A stretch of 64,000 nucleotides of DNA from Chalara sp. BL73 (taxonomy: Eukaryota > Ascomycota > Leotiomycetes > Helotiales): positions 2,501 to 66,500 of the forward strand of contig CAKJVC010000010.1 of the NCBI GenBank assembly GCA_918026815.1. The letters run 5' to 3'. Made by a program: the position numbers and the translations under genes. Position 1 is the first letter of the stretch. Each line of letters begins with the position of its first letter. Below the pieces are notes generated by a model, which saw only the letters and a program-made list of their open reading frames with translations, was not told where the DNA came from and made no database searches. Of the stretch, positions 18,575 through 29,223 are shown in pieces.

Positions 18575-19173
18575 ATGGACAGCAAGCTCACCTCTACATC
18601 CATCACCGCATCGCCTCTTATCAATGAATCAGCTGTTATCAATGCTTCGCTCTCTTCTATTTGGCGCCTTATCAAGCTAAAAGAGTTTGTGAATTTCTAT
18701 ACTGCCATTTGCAAGAGCGAGTTAGTGTCGTCCGCCAACGAGGAGAAGGATATAGTCAGATGGACCTTTAAGGACGGTACTGTGCTGGAGGTTAAGGAGG
18801 AGGAGTATTTGGTACGTTTTTTGTTGGGCCGTACTTTACATGAGCTAGAAATTCTGCGCACAATGCTTATCAAGCCGTTGTAGACCGATAAACACTTCAT
18901 GTCGTTCAACATCATTAAATGCGAACCTTGGGGCTTGCCATATACTGGCGTTTTGAGCACTATCCATCTTTATCCTATTACTAGCGGATTTGCTGAAGGC
19001 AGTACTTTTGTCCAATGGAGCGGTCACTACTCAGCTGATGCTAGCGCTGGTAAGTTGTTATAAAACCAAGCCGGAAAATTAGCGCTTATTGCCAATTAGA
19101 TATGGTTCAAGACGCCAGGGCCAAACGTCGTGAGGGTCTTGCTGACCTTGCCAAGGCTCTAGAGAAGAAGTGA
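18575..19173 (+). CDS. SRPBCC / START-like (polyketide cyclase-type) protein, copy 1
   Basis: Exons 18575-18811, 18884-19049 and 19100-19173 join in frame to 158 residues. Features of the fold are VINASLSSIWRLIK (first strand and helix), FYTAICKSE, IVRWTFKDGTVLEV, FVQWSGHYSADAS and the long C-terminal helix KRRE.LADLAKALEKK. The family binds hydrophobic ligands and includes aromatase/cyclase and Bet v 1-like proteins; no catalytic residue can be assigned. It has no signal peptide, so it is probably cytosolic. Splice positions equal those of copy 2 at 55459-56012, confirming recent common ancestry. A specific role with the P450 genes is inferred from co-duplication only. Confidence 0.82.
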
Positions 19174-20110
19174 AAGGGCGAATTATTGTAACGGAGGAGT
19201 CTTTCGTAACTTGATGAATTTTCATGTAACGTACTCTACAATGCCATAGGCTTGACCTAATCCAGAACTCCAAAAGACCGGGGAAGGGCAAATCAAGCCC
19301 AGTGAGGAAGTGCATCGAGTCATGCAGTCGGAAGGACGCTTTTACGCTCCTTCCTACGCTAGTTGGTGAGATTACCATACAATATAACACACCAATATAC
19401 AATCCCTTGAATTTTCCTCAATACCTCATCTTCAGGGAGGATCTCTCTAATGCCCTTTGTGATACTTTTCATAGTGGTGGCTACGCAGGGGACTTCTCTC
19501 CAATCTCCAGGGGGGTTTCCCAGCAGCAGGAGATATATTTCAGTGGATCGGGCGGCATGGCTGCATTGCTTTCCTTTCCGGCGTTATTCCACCTTCAAAG
19601 TCTCTACCATCAGCTTCCACTACCCATAACTGCCAGTGTTCTATCAGAATCGTAGGATACCATCCTATTTCTCCTTACATTCCAGAAGGCTTGAGGGTGG
19701 GGTATGTTGTTAAGCTCTTTAGCTTTCCTCAAAGCCTGCCAGTCTGGACGCCAATAAGGTTTCCAGAACCCTTCCGCCAGCTGGGGGTCTCAGCTTTACA
19801 TTGTCCGACTAGCTTTCATGAGCTTCGAGAGGCATGCCAACATTATTAGTCGTACAGATTCAGTGTGACAAATGCATGGATATCTGATTAATGAAGCCAT
19901 TAATCATATTCAAATCAAATCAAATCAACTATTAATCATATTCAAATCAAAGCTACTCAGATATTCATTGAATATCTGATTAATGATTTGATTAATGCTA
20001 TAAAAGGAAGCGGTCAACCAGATTAGGAAGGCGGTAAGCAATAAAACCGGCAGAAAAAAAAAACATCTGGAACCTGCTGGAACTTTCCGGAACGTATTTG
20101 TAACAGCTAG
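19174..20110. repeat. Intergenic region with AT-rich direct and inverted repeats
   Basis: At 19890-20000 the phrases ATTAATCATATTCAAATCAA and GATATCTGATTAATG each occur twice, with an overall inverted layout. It could be a decayed miniature element. The rest (19174-19880) has only short frames without domain similarity. Confidence 0.45.
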
Positions 20111-20387
20111 TGTAACAGCCAGGGCCGGTTAGAGACGGATATCATAACAGCTACAGCAGCCATACAGCTACAACAGCTACAGGCTGTCAGGCGCCAGGAT
20201 GTCACGTGATAAAGGGGCACTGAGGGGCTCGGTAAATGCACTGAGGCTTGGCATGTATGGGCACGTAGGGAGTCCCCAGGGGTTCGGAGGGTATAAGTAG
20301 AGGATTCGGGACGTAGTAGAGAGGGTAGAGATTAGTCTTCGTATCAATTGCAGTTGACTTGTACCACCTACTCCAGCACTTTACAAG
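20111..20387 (+). repeat. Two nested LTR fragments
   Basis: 20111-20184 starts TGTAACAGCCAGGGCCGGTT and matches the inverted LTR ending at 39892. 20185-20387 starts TGTCAGGCGCCAGGAT and matches 39031-39220, including GAGATTAGTCTTCGTATCAA. No coding potential is seen. 20388-20890 holds nothing recognisable. Confidence 0.65.
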
Positions 20388-20891
20388 TTGAGAGATGGAG
20401 AGATGATGAAGACGGAGAAGATGGCATAACCGAGGTCGACAGATGGAGAATGGGAGAGAGAGAGGCCTTAGGAGGAGAGAATTATTACTCATTCCTTCGT
20501 GGGAGAAAGTAGATTCTTGGCAGTTCAAATCATAGAACATAAGGTCTAACTGAAGAGTTCATATATATATTTCTTGATTGTGAATATATCCTAGAGTTAT
20601 ACTACTATTGACATAAAGCCATCTCTCCCCTTATATGATTGCAATCTTCGGGAATTGGCTTATGTAACAGGCCAAGGACTTAGAAAATCTCTTACATGTC
20701 TACAAGACTACAACGTGGATACAGATCATACAATACAAGCAACCAACAACCCGTATTCTATCGACATGATACCTCTCTCAATATCACATTTCTGACAGCA
20801 ACAACATTCACTCTAAAGCATATCTTTGTTAAGAAGTCATGGCTGGTAAAAATGACGAAATTATAAAGTTTGAATTGAGGAACGTTAGGCC

Positions 20892-23800
20892 TCAAGTATT
20901 GTCAACATCTAAATCTGCTAATGCGATGCTTATATTCTTGCATTGTTCACTTGAATGCCCGAAAACAGCTCTGAGACCCTGTTGAGCGTGTCTATAGAGT
21001 TCTTTAGCACTATCCACTCTACCAGTTTGAGAACACAACACAGCGAGATTCTCAACCGTGTTCATTGCAGGAACATAGGTAATGACTTGTATAGGACCGA
21101 GAGCCTTCCAGTACCCTTCCAGCGCTCGCTGGTACATTTTCTCCGCCTCACCGAGCTTGCCTTGGTCTACATAAAGAAGACCCAAGTTGTTGATCGTGTC
21201 AAGCGTTAATGTGTGGTCTGGTCCCAAAGTCTTTTCATACCCTTCCAGCGCTCGCTGGTACATTTTCTCCGCCGCATCGAGCTTGCCTTGGTCCGCGTAA
21301 AGAATGCCAAAGTTGTTGACTGTGCCAAGCGTTGAGGTGTGGTCTGGTCCCAAAGCCTTCTCCCTTCCATTCAAAGCCCGCTGGTACATCTTCTCCGCCT
21401 CGTCGAGTTTTCCCTGGTCCACATGGAGAAGACCCAAGTTGTTGATTGTGTCAAGCGCTGATGTGTGGTCTGGTCCCAAAGTCTTTTCGTACCCTTCCAG
21501 CGCTCGCTGGTACATTTTCTCCGCCTCGTCGAGTTTACCCTGGGATCTGTAAAGATTGCCCAAGTTGTTAACCGTGCGAAGCGTTAATACGTGGTCTGGT
21601 TCCAAAGCCTTTTCGTACCCATTCAACGCCCGCTGGTACATTTTCTCCGCCGCGTCGAGCTTGCTTTGGTCCGCGTAAAGATTACCCAAGTTGTTGACAG
21701 TGCGAAGCGTTAATATGTGGTCTGGTCCCAAAGCCTTCCCCTTCGCATTCAAAGCCCTCTGATACATCTTCTCCGCCTCGTCGAGCTTTCCCTGGGATCT
21801 GTAAAGATTACCCAAGTTGTTAACCGTGCGAAGCGTTAATATGTGATCTGGTTCCAAAGCCTTTTCGTACCCATTCAACGCCCGCTGGTACATTTTCTCC
21901 GCCGCGTCGAGCTTGCTTTGGTCTACGTACAGATTGCCTAGACTGTGACACGCTAATTCTATGTCATTATCTGTAGCCAAGCTATTCAATACGATATACG
22001 AACATCTAGCGGCATGCTGAAGGAGCCGTCGTTGCGTTAGCCACGGCTGATCATCCTGTTCGCCAGGGACATGTGATACTACAGACTTAACGGCTACCCT
22101 AGCTAGATTGTAATCCCACTCTTGGTTTAAAACATTGATTGTCCACCAGTGAACGCATCCATGAATGCTGTAGCCTCTTGACTCGATCAATTCTTGCGAA
22201 AACATATCCACCTCCGCCAGCCCATAGTCACTCAGGACTCGTACGGCGGCGTGGAAGCTCAAGTCGTCTTTGGTCAGCTCTTGTATCCACTCTGGATCCT
22301 CAGAATCGACGTGCCGAAGGAGCTCAAACCAAAGATCCTGATTATCAAAGTACGCCCACAGGCGAAGAAGCTGAGCCGAAAGGTGGTTCCGGTGTGTGAC
22401 GTGGTTAAACGAGATCTGCCATGTAGAATAAAGCGTCCGGTCTTCGTACGAGCTTATCTCAGGGGTCATCTGCTGAAGCTATGCCCATGATGCTCTGTAT
22501 CGGTGAAGGTAGTCAGAAACGCTTATCGCCGCTTGGTCAAGGTATGCTCCAGCGGTTGCTAGAGCCAGAGGAAGTCCGTCTAACTCCTTAGCAAGCTTTA
22601 CGGCATCGGGATCTAGCATTCTCAGCCTTGTACTCACAAAACCAGGTATTGCTCACCGTTTACTAGTCCTTCCCGACCTGATGTATTGGATAGGATCTCG
22701 AGGCTGTCGTGCATATTCTGAAGCTTCGTAACTTGCATACGACGACCAATTTTAACTTGCGATGACCGTGTTGTAATAATGATTGAACCTTGGTATGATT
22801 CTGAGAGGAATTCTCGGATATCTAATGCTGCAAGATCCATGTTACCTGCCCCTTTTGGGTTGTCATAATTGTCACATACCATCAACCATCGGGTATTGTT
22901 AGGGAGACTCATCCACGACTTAACAGCATCTACCACCTCGTCGAGGTTTTCTTTCGTATCTATGCTGCTTAGCTGGCTAGCTGAGGGATGCTCTCGTAAT
23001 ATTTGCTTTGCTACTTTAGCAAAACTCTGTTTCAGAGAATCCTCGTCTTTTATATTTAGCCAGAATATTGCCGAGTAGTTGTCCCGGTACCCCTTGGCGT
23101 ACGCGACACTTAATTGTGTCTTGCCGATTCCGCCTAAACCGTGAAGAACAACAGTTCGGCGGGAGCCGTCGCCGCTAAGCGCCCTGTGCATCTCTGCAAG
23201 CTCTTCTTCTCTTGCAACGAAGTGATCGACATCAAAAATATGAGACAGACTAAATGTAACTGAGAAGTCCTCGCGCTTGATCCCTACTCCAGTTAGCAGC
23301 TTCCTCACACCCGGCTCCGTATTTAGTCTTGATAACGGCCATGAAAAAGGAAGATTTACCCTTTGAAGCCTTGTCGATCTCCTCTCGGAGCCGTTTTAAT
23401 GCCTTGTCCTTGCCTTCACCATATATAAGCGGCATGTTCACGTCGAATATGCCTAAGAGCGAGTATGCCTTATCTTCTTTTAGAGTGGTTTCACGTTGTT
23501 CCGTCCATAACATTCGTTCAGTAACACCAAAGTCATTTAAAGGGCTTCCTCGAAGAGCTTTAACGGGAATTCCTGTTATCTCGCAGATATGTCGTTCTAA
23601 GGATGTCCTGTTACCTAAAAGCTCCCCTTCTTTTGAGAAAAATCCAACTGCTGCCGGGGCAATAAGCTCTTGGAGTGTCCAGCCTCGAGTGAACCATCTG
23701 CTCCTCCGAAATGTTGCTCCACATGGTAGCTCATTTTTGTTGTCTGCATCAAAGGGAGGTCTCGAAACATCTGACAGATAGACGTAGCATTTAGCCGCAT

Positions 23801-24216
23801 TAGAGTACCAGTGAAACATAGAGTTGATAGCCTCTGCGAGCTCAGTACTATTCGATTTGTCGATACAACAAGTGTCCACCTAAAAGTATTGTAAACCGTC
23901 TCGCCTTGCCTGTTCTCCGCAAAATCGTATCTTCGTATAGCCAGCCTTGCTCTTGCCCGTGCCATATATTAGATCTTTATGTTGAAACCTCAGGCAGACA
24001 GCCCCACTATAAACCCTGACTGTAGGCATATAGATAGAGGGCCTGTCCCCTACCCTCATTTGAATAATATAATCGTGTTCTCTCTCATTTCTACACTTTA
24101 AAGGTGACTTCCTCCGCTTCCCATGTGTGCGAAAGTATAGCATACTGGGGAATATCGTCGCTAACAAACATGGCTAGGCTGAACTCGCCATCGTTATTGT
24201 ATTCTAGTAGACGCAT
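20892..24216 (-). pseudogene. HET-NB-ARC-TPR NLR-like gene, broken
   Basis: The N-terminus begins MRLLEYNNDG with a HET domain (YAILSHTWEAEEVTF, DTCCIDKSN, TRGWTLQELIAP, KAYSLLGIFDVNMPLIYGEG). Then an NB-ARC ATPase has P-loop GLGGIGKTQLS, RWLMVCDNYDNP and GSIIITTRSS. The C-terminus has seven or eight near-identical 42-residue TPRs (AEKMYQRALNGYEKAL). The architecture belongs to fungal STAND/NLR proteins tied to heterokaryon incompatibility and non-self recognition. Two TAG codons interrupt it, one in place of the usual Trp before VDTCC (near 23880) and one before LQQMTPEISS (near 22475). Exon joins near 24095 and 23310 also do not fit simple introns. It is probably inactive as sequenced. Confidence 0.82.
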
Positions 24217-24537
24217 TGTTCGACCAGATTTGAGGGGCCTGTGGGAGCAAGTTTTCGGTAAGGATTGAGCCGTCGATTCGGCACGCATGCGGAATTGTTT
24301 GTTGAGTTGGAAGTGGCAACTGAGTGGCGATGGTAGTCATCACTTGTGCAAATCGTCAAGGTCATCGCAGGAACTCAGGAGTTCATAGCTGATTCTCTAG
24401 TATGTTGGAAATTTACGCTTGGATAATCTACGATTTGCTTTTATCGCTGAGGCAGATTCTAATGGAGGACCAAAACCGCCACCTTTGCCGAAAGGTGTTG
24501 AAGCTTTGGCTGCCGAGACCCAGAGCCTCTAGCGAGC

Positions 24538-24715
24538 TGTCAGGAATCGGCTTATGTAAGTAGGCCAAGGAGCACCTCTCGCACACCACAGATTACAGCC
24601 GTAATTGTAGATAATATCATCATTCGTAACGCTCTTACAAGCCTGTATTCTCTCGTCGTGATACTTTCACAGATCCTCCAATTGATTCCCTGCCCAATAG
24701 ATCCTATTTCTGACA
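24538..24715 (+). repeat. Copia-type solo LTR
   Basis: 178 bp from TGTCAGGAATCGGC to CCTATTTCTGACA, with TGTCAG/CTGACA inverted ends. It is similar along its length to the LTR at 24781-24964. Between them, 24716-24766 is a fragment of another LTR in reverse orientation (minus strand TGTCAGGTGCCGGGATATCA). Confidence 0.7.
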
Positions 24716-24780
24716 CGGACCTCCAAATTGCCCTGAACACGTGATATCCCGGCACCTGACAAGCGCCTCGTGGGGAAGCT

Positions 24781-24964
24781 TGTCAGGAATATGCTTACGT
24801 AATATATGCCAAGGAGCTAGAAAATCTCTTCTCCATATATTTGCAGCCTTGCACTGTAGATAATAGATAATCCGAGACACATCTAATAACCTTGTATTCT
24901 ATCACTGTGATACCCTCGCAGATCCTCTAATTGATTCTCTTGCTGAGAGATCTACTTTCTGACA
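24781..24964 (+). repeat. 5' LTR of the truncated Copia element
   Basis: 184 bp, TGTCAGGAATATGC to TACTTTCTGACA. It is followed at once by GGCTATGAGCCCGG, which resembles a Copia-type primer site complementary to the anticodon region of initiator tRNA-Met, then the gag reading frame. Confidence 0.7.
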
Positions 24965-24968
24965 GGCT

Positions 24969-25988
24969 ATGAGCCCGGCCAGCATGGCTTCCACGCAACA
25001 ACAAACCTCCTAGGTAGCCTCCTCTTCAATTGACTACTATAACTCCGAGTATGGAAAAATAGCTATACTTACAGGGGATACGTTCCCCATTTGGGAACAA
25101 ACCTGTAGAATAGCTTTCGTGGTTGCAGGATTATGGGATATAGTTGAGGGCAAGGAAGAGGCACCAGCACCGAGCAGCGGGGCCTCATATCAAGACTATC
25201 AACAACGCCTACTTAAAGGAATACAATTGATCAGCAGTTCAGTTAGTTCAACGTACCTGAACAGGATCAATCCTTTTATCATGGCCAAAGACCCACATGG
25301 CATGTGGGTCGAGCTAAGCAAAGTGAATCAAGTTAGAGACCGCCTATATCAAGAGAACCTCTTGAATCAATTTGCTAAAGAATCATGGGACCCTAAAGCA
25401 GAGAAGTTGAGGGCATACGTACACAAGCTAGAGGAGTATCGTACTAAGCTGGCCAGTACTGATAATCAAATATCAGATAGTCAATTAGTGACTAGAATTC
25501 TGCAATCACTCCCGACAGATTCTACGTGGCAACAGGCCAAATCGTTCGCTATCCTGTCGAATCGAGATTTGGTAGGAACCGTAATTCTGCTAGAGACGTA
25601 TGAGAACGCACTCCCTAAATCATCTCCAACGGCAGTGGCGGCGATCGCCCACGAAACGTCGAACACAAGAGGCAGAGGTAGAGGTAGAGGTAGAGGTAGA
25701 GGTAGAGGTAGAGGCAGAGGCAGAGGCAGAGACAGAGGATCGAGAGGAAGAGGCAATCAAGACCGAAGAAAAGGTCGCCGCGGTGAGCATCGTGAAAGAG
25801 AATCGTCTGGCACTCATGTAGATAAAGTAGGAAAGGATCAGCGCTTATTCTGTAGAAAGAAAGGTCACTATCAAGCCAATTGTAGAGAGTACAAAAAGGC
25901 TAGAGACCTACTTCATGCAGGGAGTAATATTAAACAAGAGCAGGCCAACGCAATAGAACACACTTACACCTATATCACTGAAGCGTGA
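24969..25988 (+). pseudogene. Ty1/Copia retrotransposon Gag, truncated element
   Basis: The frame opens at ATG 24969, hits an in-frame TAG at 25011-25013 and then runs unbroken to 25988. It shows the Copia Gag (UBN2-type) pattern: LLKGIQLISSSVSS, WVELSKVNQVRDRLYQ, QLVTRILQSLP and SFAILSNRDLVGTVILL, an arginine-glycine repeat (RGRGRG, encoded by 6-bp repeats at about 25672-25733) and a degenerate zinc knuckle (FCRKKGHYQANC, lacking the first Cys). There is no protease, integrase or reverse transcriptase downstream; the sequence passes directly into a relic of an unrelated enzyme. A dead fragment. Confidence 0.8.
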
Positions 25989-25996
25989 CTGACATG

Positions 25997-26534
25997 ATCA
26001 TACCCCCGTTCACGAAATCGTTTAATGGCTATGCGGATGTCATAGCAGGAAGCATGGTCACCAACCCCGCTTCTCCAAAATATGGCGAGTTAAAATATCT
26101 TTTCGACAAATACTACATTCAAGGATTGTATGTAGTGGACGCTGAAGCTATCGAGCGAAATAGCCGTCAGGTGGACACTACAAGTAATTCATGCGTCCCG
26201 TGACGGTGGATTTCATGCCTGGCTACGGTTGTCTCTCCAGCATCGAATTTGAAGATCAGCCGCAACAATTGCTTTCTATGACAATCTGAACGTGCATAAA
26301 GGTCCTCATCTTGAGGCTCCTTTCACTCTAGCATTTGCATACACAGCACGAGTATATGCGAGCAAATTAGATTGGGCGGCAGGGTACGGCTTGAAGCCTA
26401 GACAATTCAGGATATCTGCAGGGCTCGAAGATATTGGTACCCTCCTCGAGGAGTTCAGAATTGCTACTGAGGCGGCAAACAAGATCAAAGCGGCAGCAGG
26501 AGGATACCGTGACCGTAGTGATATCATGGACTAG
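25997..26534 (+). pseudogene. Cystathionine gamma-synthase-type (trans-sulfuration) enzyme relic
   Basis: TKSFNGYADVIAGS matches the PLP-lysine region (x-T-K-S) of the Cys/Met metabolism PLP-enzyme family, followed by NPASPKYGELKYLFDKYY and DAEAIERNSR. Then, after a deletion and frame changes, come RPVTVDFMPGYGCL, VHKGPHLEAPFTLAFAY and LDWAAGYGLKPRQFRISAGLED to the C-terminus. Only the C-terminal half remains. The N-terminal part is replaced by Copia gag, so the retroelement inserted in, or recombined with, this gene. Confidence 0.75.
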
Positions 26535-27587
26535 TTGCAGGTGGGGGTCGAGTTGAATCTCACGACCATTCCGGGTGCCTCATTGGTTGTAACGGAAGGT
26601 GTTTGGTGCATGTTTGGTAATGAATCTTCCAGATCTTAGACCGCGCTTCACGATTTTGCCTATAGTGATAACATGAATACCCACGCCATGTAGTTCGAGA
26701 CCTTCATCAATATCGCACCAATTGTTCCCCCATATTGCTTTCGTCACCTTCCGGTCGCACTCAAAGTTAACTAATTCAATCTTGTCGAATTATTCAATGT
26801 CCATCCTTCAATGCTTAATCCTGTTGTAGGTGCGTCATAGGCCCGAGACTTCGTCGGCCACGGACAAGAATCGAGTTTGGAGGTTTCAAAACAGCAGATG
26901 GTTTCTTAGGCAGAGGAAATATTGACGCGTCAAGCAGTCGTGGGGGGGAGGGGGAGTTTGTTATTGGGCGGCCTAATTGGGAATTGAAATTCAGTTTGGT
27001 GAATGGGACATGGGGACTTTGTAGGGAAGGTGGATTGAGCGACGAGGCGCTGTTTCCTGCATTATCAGCCTTTGGCGCTTTGCTCCGAAAACGGTGCCGT
27101 GGGATCCAAGTTGTGGTGTTATACTTACAGCATTCTGGCAATAACAGCCTCGTAACATGTTTTAGAACTGTGCTTCTGCGGCACTATCGAAACGCACAGC
27201 CCCAGCGCTGAAGGCAAATTTTGAATCTCCGTTCAGTTAAACCGATGAGAGAGGGCTCCGGTATTTGGGATCCCAAATCTCAACAACCACTTGGAAAGAT
27301 TTGTCACAAAGGAAAGCTCACCGCCTAGAGACGCGTTGGTCTGCTGTCAAGCTAATCACAAGCTTTCCCCAATCTCTCAGCCACTATAAAACATTGAAAA
27401 GAGTCATAACAGTGCGCAAAAAGAATAAGAGACAGTGGGTCCTTCTGCATTAGGAACTCGGAAAACCGTGAATCAAGAAGGACTGGCGAAGCAAGCAAGC
27501 ACCATGGCAATATTAGAGGTTGTACAGTAGGTGCTATAGCCACCGGTGAGGGTCTCGATCGCGGAAAGATAGACAGACATAGAATCG
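26535..27587. other. Intergenic, no supported gene
   Basis: Open frames up to 108 codons exist on the minus strand (26815-27141), but they have no domain signature and a proline/serine-biased composition. Nothing else is recognisable. Confidence 0.4.
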
Positions 27588-28225
27588 CTATCTTCGGAAG
27601 CCTCTTTGCAGTGCTCTAGCAATGGTTGTAACTTCTGATAAGCTCCCACCAATGCTGTAGCTGATTTGGAAGGGGCAGCTGGGATAATGGCCTGATCGAA
27701 AAAGGATGCTTATCTCTGAACTCTCAATCCAATCCATTTTTTGGTCCACGATAGCCGCTACACCGCGTGCAAGTTTGAAGAAGTCCACGGCGCCAGCAAT
27801 GTCCCTCACCGTTGGAGTCGCGTTCGAAGCCTGAGAGACGAAACTCAAAATTGACAGAAAATGCGAGAATGTAAACAATGCATTGCAACTGCTTTTGGTG
27901 ATATTACTGGGCAAAGGGGTATAGAGCGGTTGGCCTGTGCCGCTGATACAAAATCTGGAGTTCTAGCACGGGAAGGAGGCGATAATCGGTGGACGAAGCT
28001 TGCATATGGGGAGGAGTTACCTTGTTGTCCCAGGGAGCTGAGAGTAGTCGGGATGCGGACATAGTCCTCATTGAAGTTGCACTCCGTCCGCTTCTTCGAA
28101 TAGGGGCCACATTTTGGTCGCCTGTCATCACATTTGACCCTTTGCTGCTTGTAGGATGCGCGACCGTGGTGTAATTCTGATGAGGGCGGCGCATGGGAGG
28201 GGGTGGGGTTATGTCGGGGTATCAC
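27588..28225 (-). pseudogene. C6 zinc-cluster transcription factor relic
   Basis: The N-terminal part has RVKCDDRRPKCGPYSKKRTEC, clearly derived from a Zn2Cys6 cluster but lacking the first two cysteines and with Tyr for another. A second frame downstream has FFKLARGVAAIVDQ, seen in UPC2-like fungal regulators. At least one frame change separates the parts. Non-functional. Confidence 0.6.
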
Positions 28226-29223
28226 TTAGAATAATAGCTTTACAGTAGATTACGGGGTTGAAATGGTTGCACAAAGAGTTGAGCCAGGCTAGAGAGTTTC
28301 TTGGCATTTTGCCAAGGAATTTTCTAGCCTGGGCCAAGATTTTTCTAGCCTGGCCCAACTGGAACCCGGTAGATTACAGTATAATGGACTACACACCACC
28401 AGCCCAAGGAAAATAACTTAGGATCCTTAGATTCGGTCAAGGCCGGAATGCGCTGTACCGAATCCCGAAACCAAAGGAGGGGTTACGACGCATCAGGCGG
28501 CCAAGTTCTCACCAGCCATTACTCGACGACACATCGGCCGAGTGCTCTAACAAATCCTAACCGCTGTCTCTTCCAATGACCCGACGTTCTGGGTGTATCG
28601 GTAGAGCCCGTCGCCATCCTTACCACAAAAGGTAAGGTTTCCGATTAGCCACCTGGCGCGAGGCAGGAGTAGACCCCATCTTTTGAATTCTGGGGTTTGG
28701 GGTCAGCAAGTCGTTGTGCATATGCCACGTTTTAAACCATATGGAAATGGCTCAAGTATCCGTTTCCCCAGGCTATGAAAATATACCTGATTGCGCTATA
28801 ACCAGCAAACTTATAAGCCTTTCAGTTCTTAGAATAATCGGGAAATTAAGGAGAGATCAGCTAGGGCAGCTTGAGTCTGACTGTGCTTCCAAGTAGCAGC
28901 ACAAGCGACAAAGCAGGGGGATATCTTCTTAAAGTTGCTGCGGGGGAGACCAAGTACGGATCTTATCACATCTCCGGAGAAACGCGGGGTTTGTCTTTTA
29001 TGCATGTATTTTAGGATTTCACGATGGAATATGGAAATCTGAGATTAGAAACATTAATTACGATAGATGAAATAACTAGTGAACAAATTCAGCCAATCCA
29101 ATAAAATAACGATGAAGACCGGGTTCAAGTATGAGCTTCATCTGAAGCAAAACTCAGCTTGTTGGAGCCCCCAAAATTTCCCTCAAGCTTGAGTTCTCTA
29201 CAGACAGACTCGATTCTCGCAGC
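28226..29223. other. Intergenic with hairpin-forming sequence
   Basis: 28278-28293 (GTTGAGCCAGGCTAGA) pairs with 28344-28359 (TCTAGCCTGGCCCAAC). Between them CTTGGCATTTTGCCAAG is itself a perfect palindrome. GTAGATTAC occurs as a direct copy on both sides (about 28246 and 28370). The remainder has no supported gene. Confidence 0.5.

Noticed and set aside
25481..25817. Minus-strand frames with Pro-Leu or Ser-Thr repeats
   Set aside because: They are antisense of the gag Arg-Gly repeat.
26815..27141. 108-codon minus-strand frame
   Set aside because: Pro/Ser/Lys-biased composition, no domain, no splice or promoter support.
28500..28600. tRNA-like stretch (GGCCGAGTGCTCTAAC)
   Set aside because: It resembles a D-arm only; no matching acceptor, anticodon or T-arm could be paired.
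28714..28896. 60-codon frame on plus
   Set aside because: No family signal and no flanking exon; probably chance.
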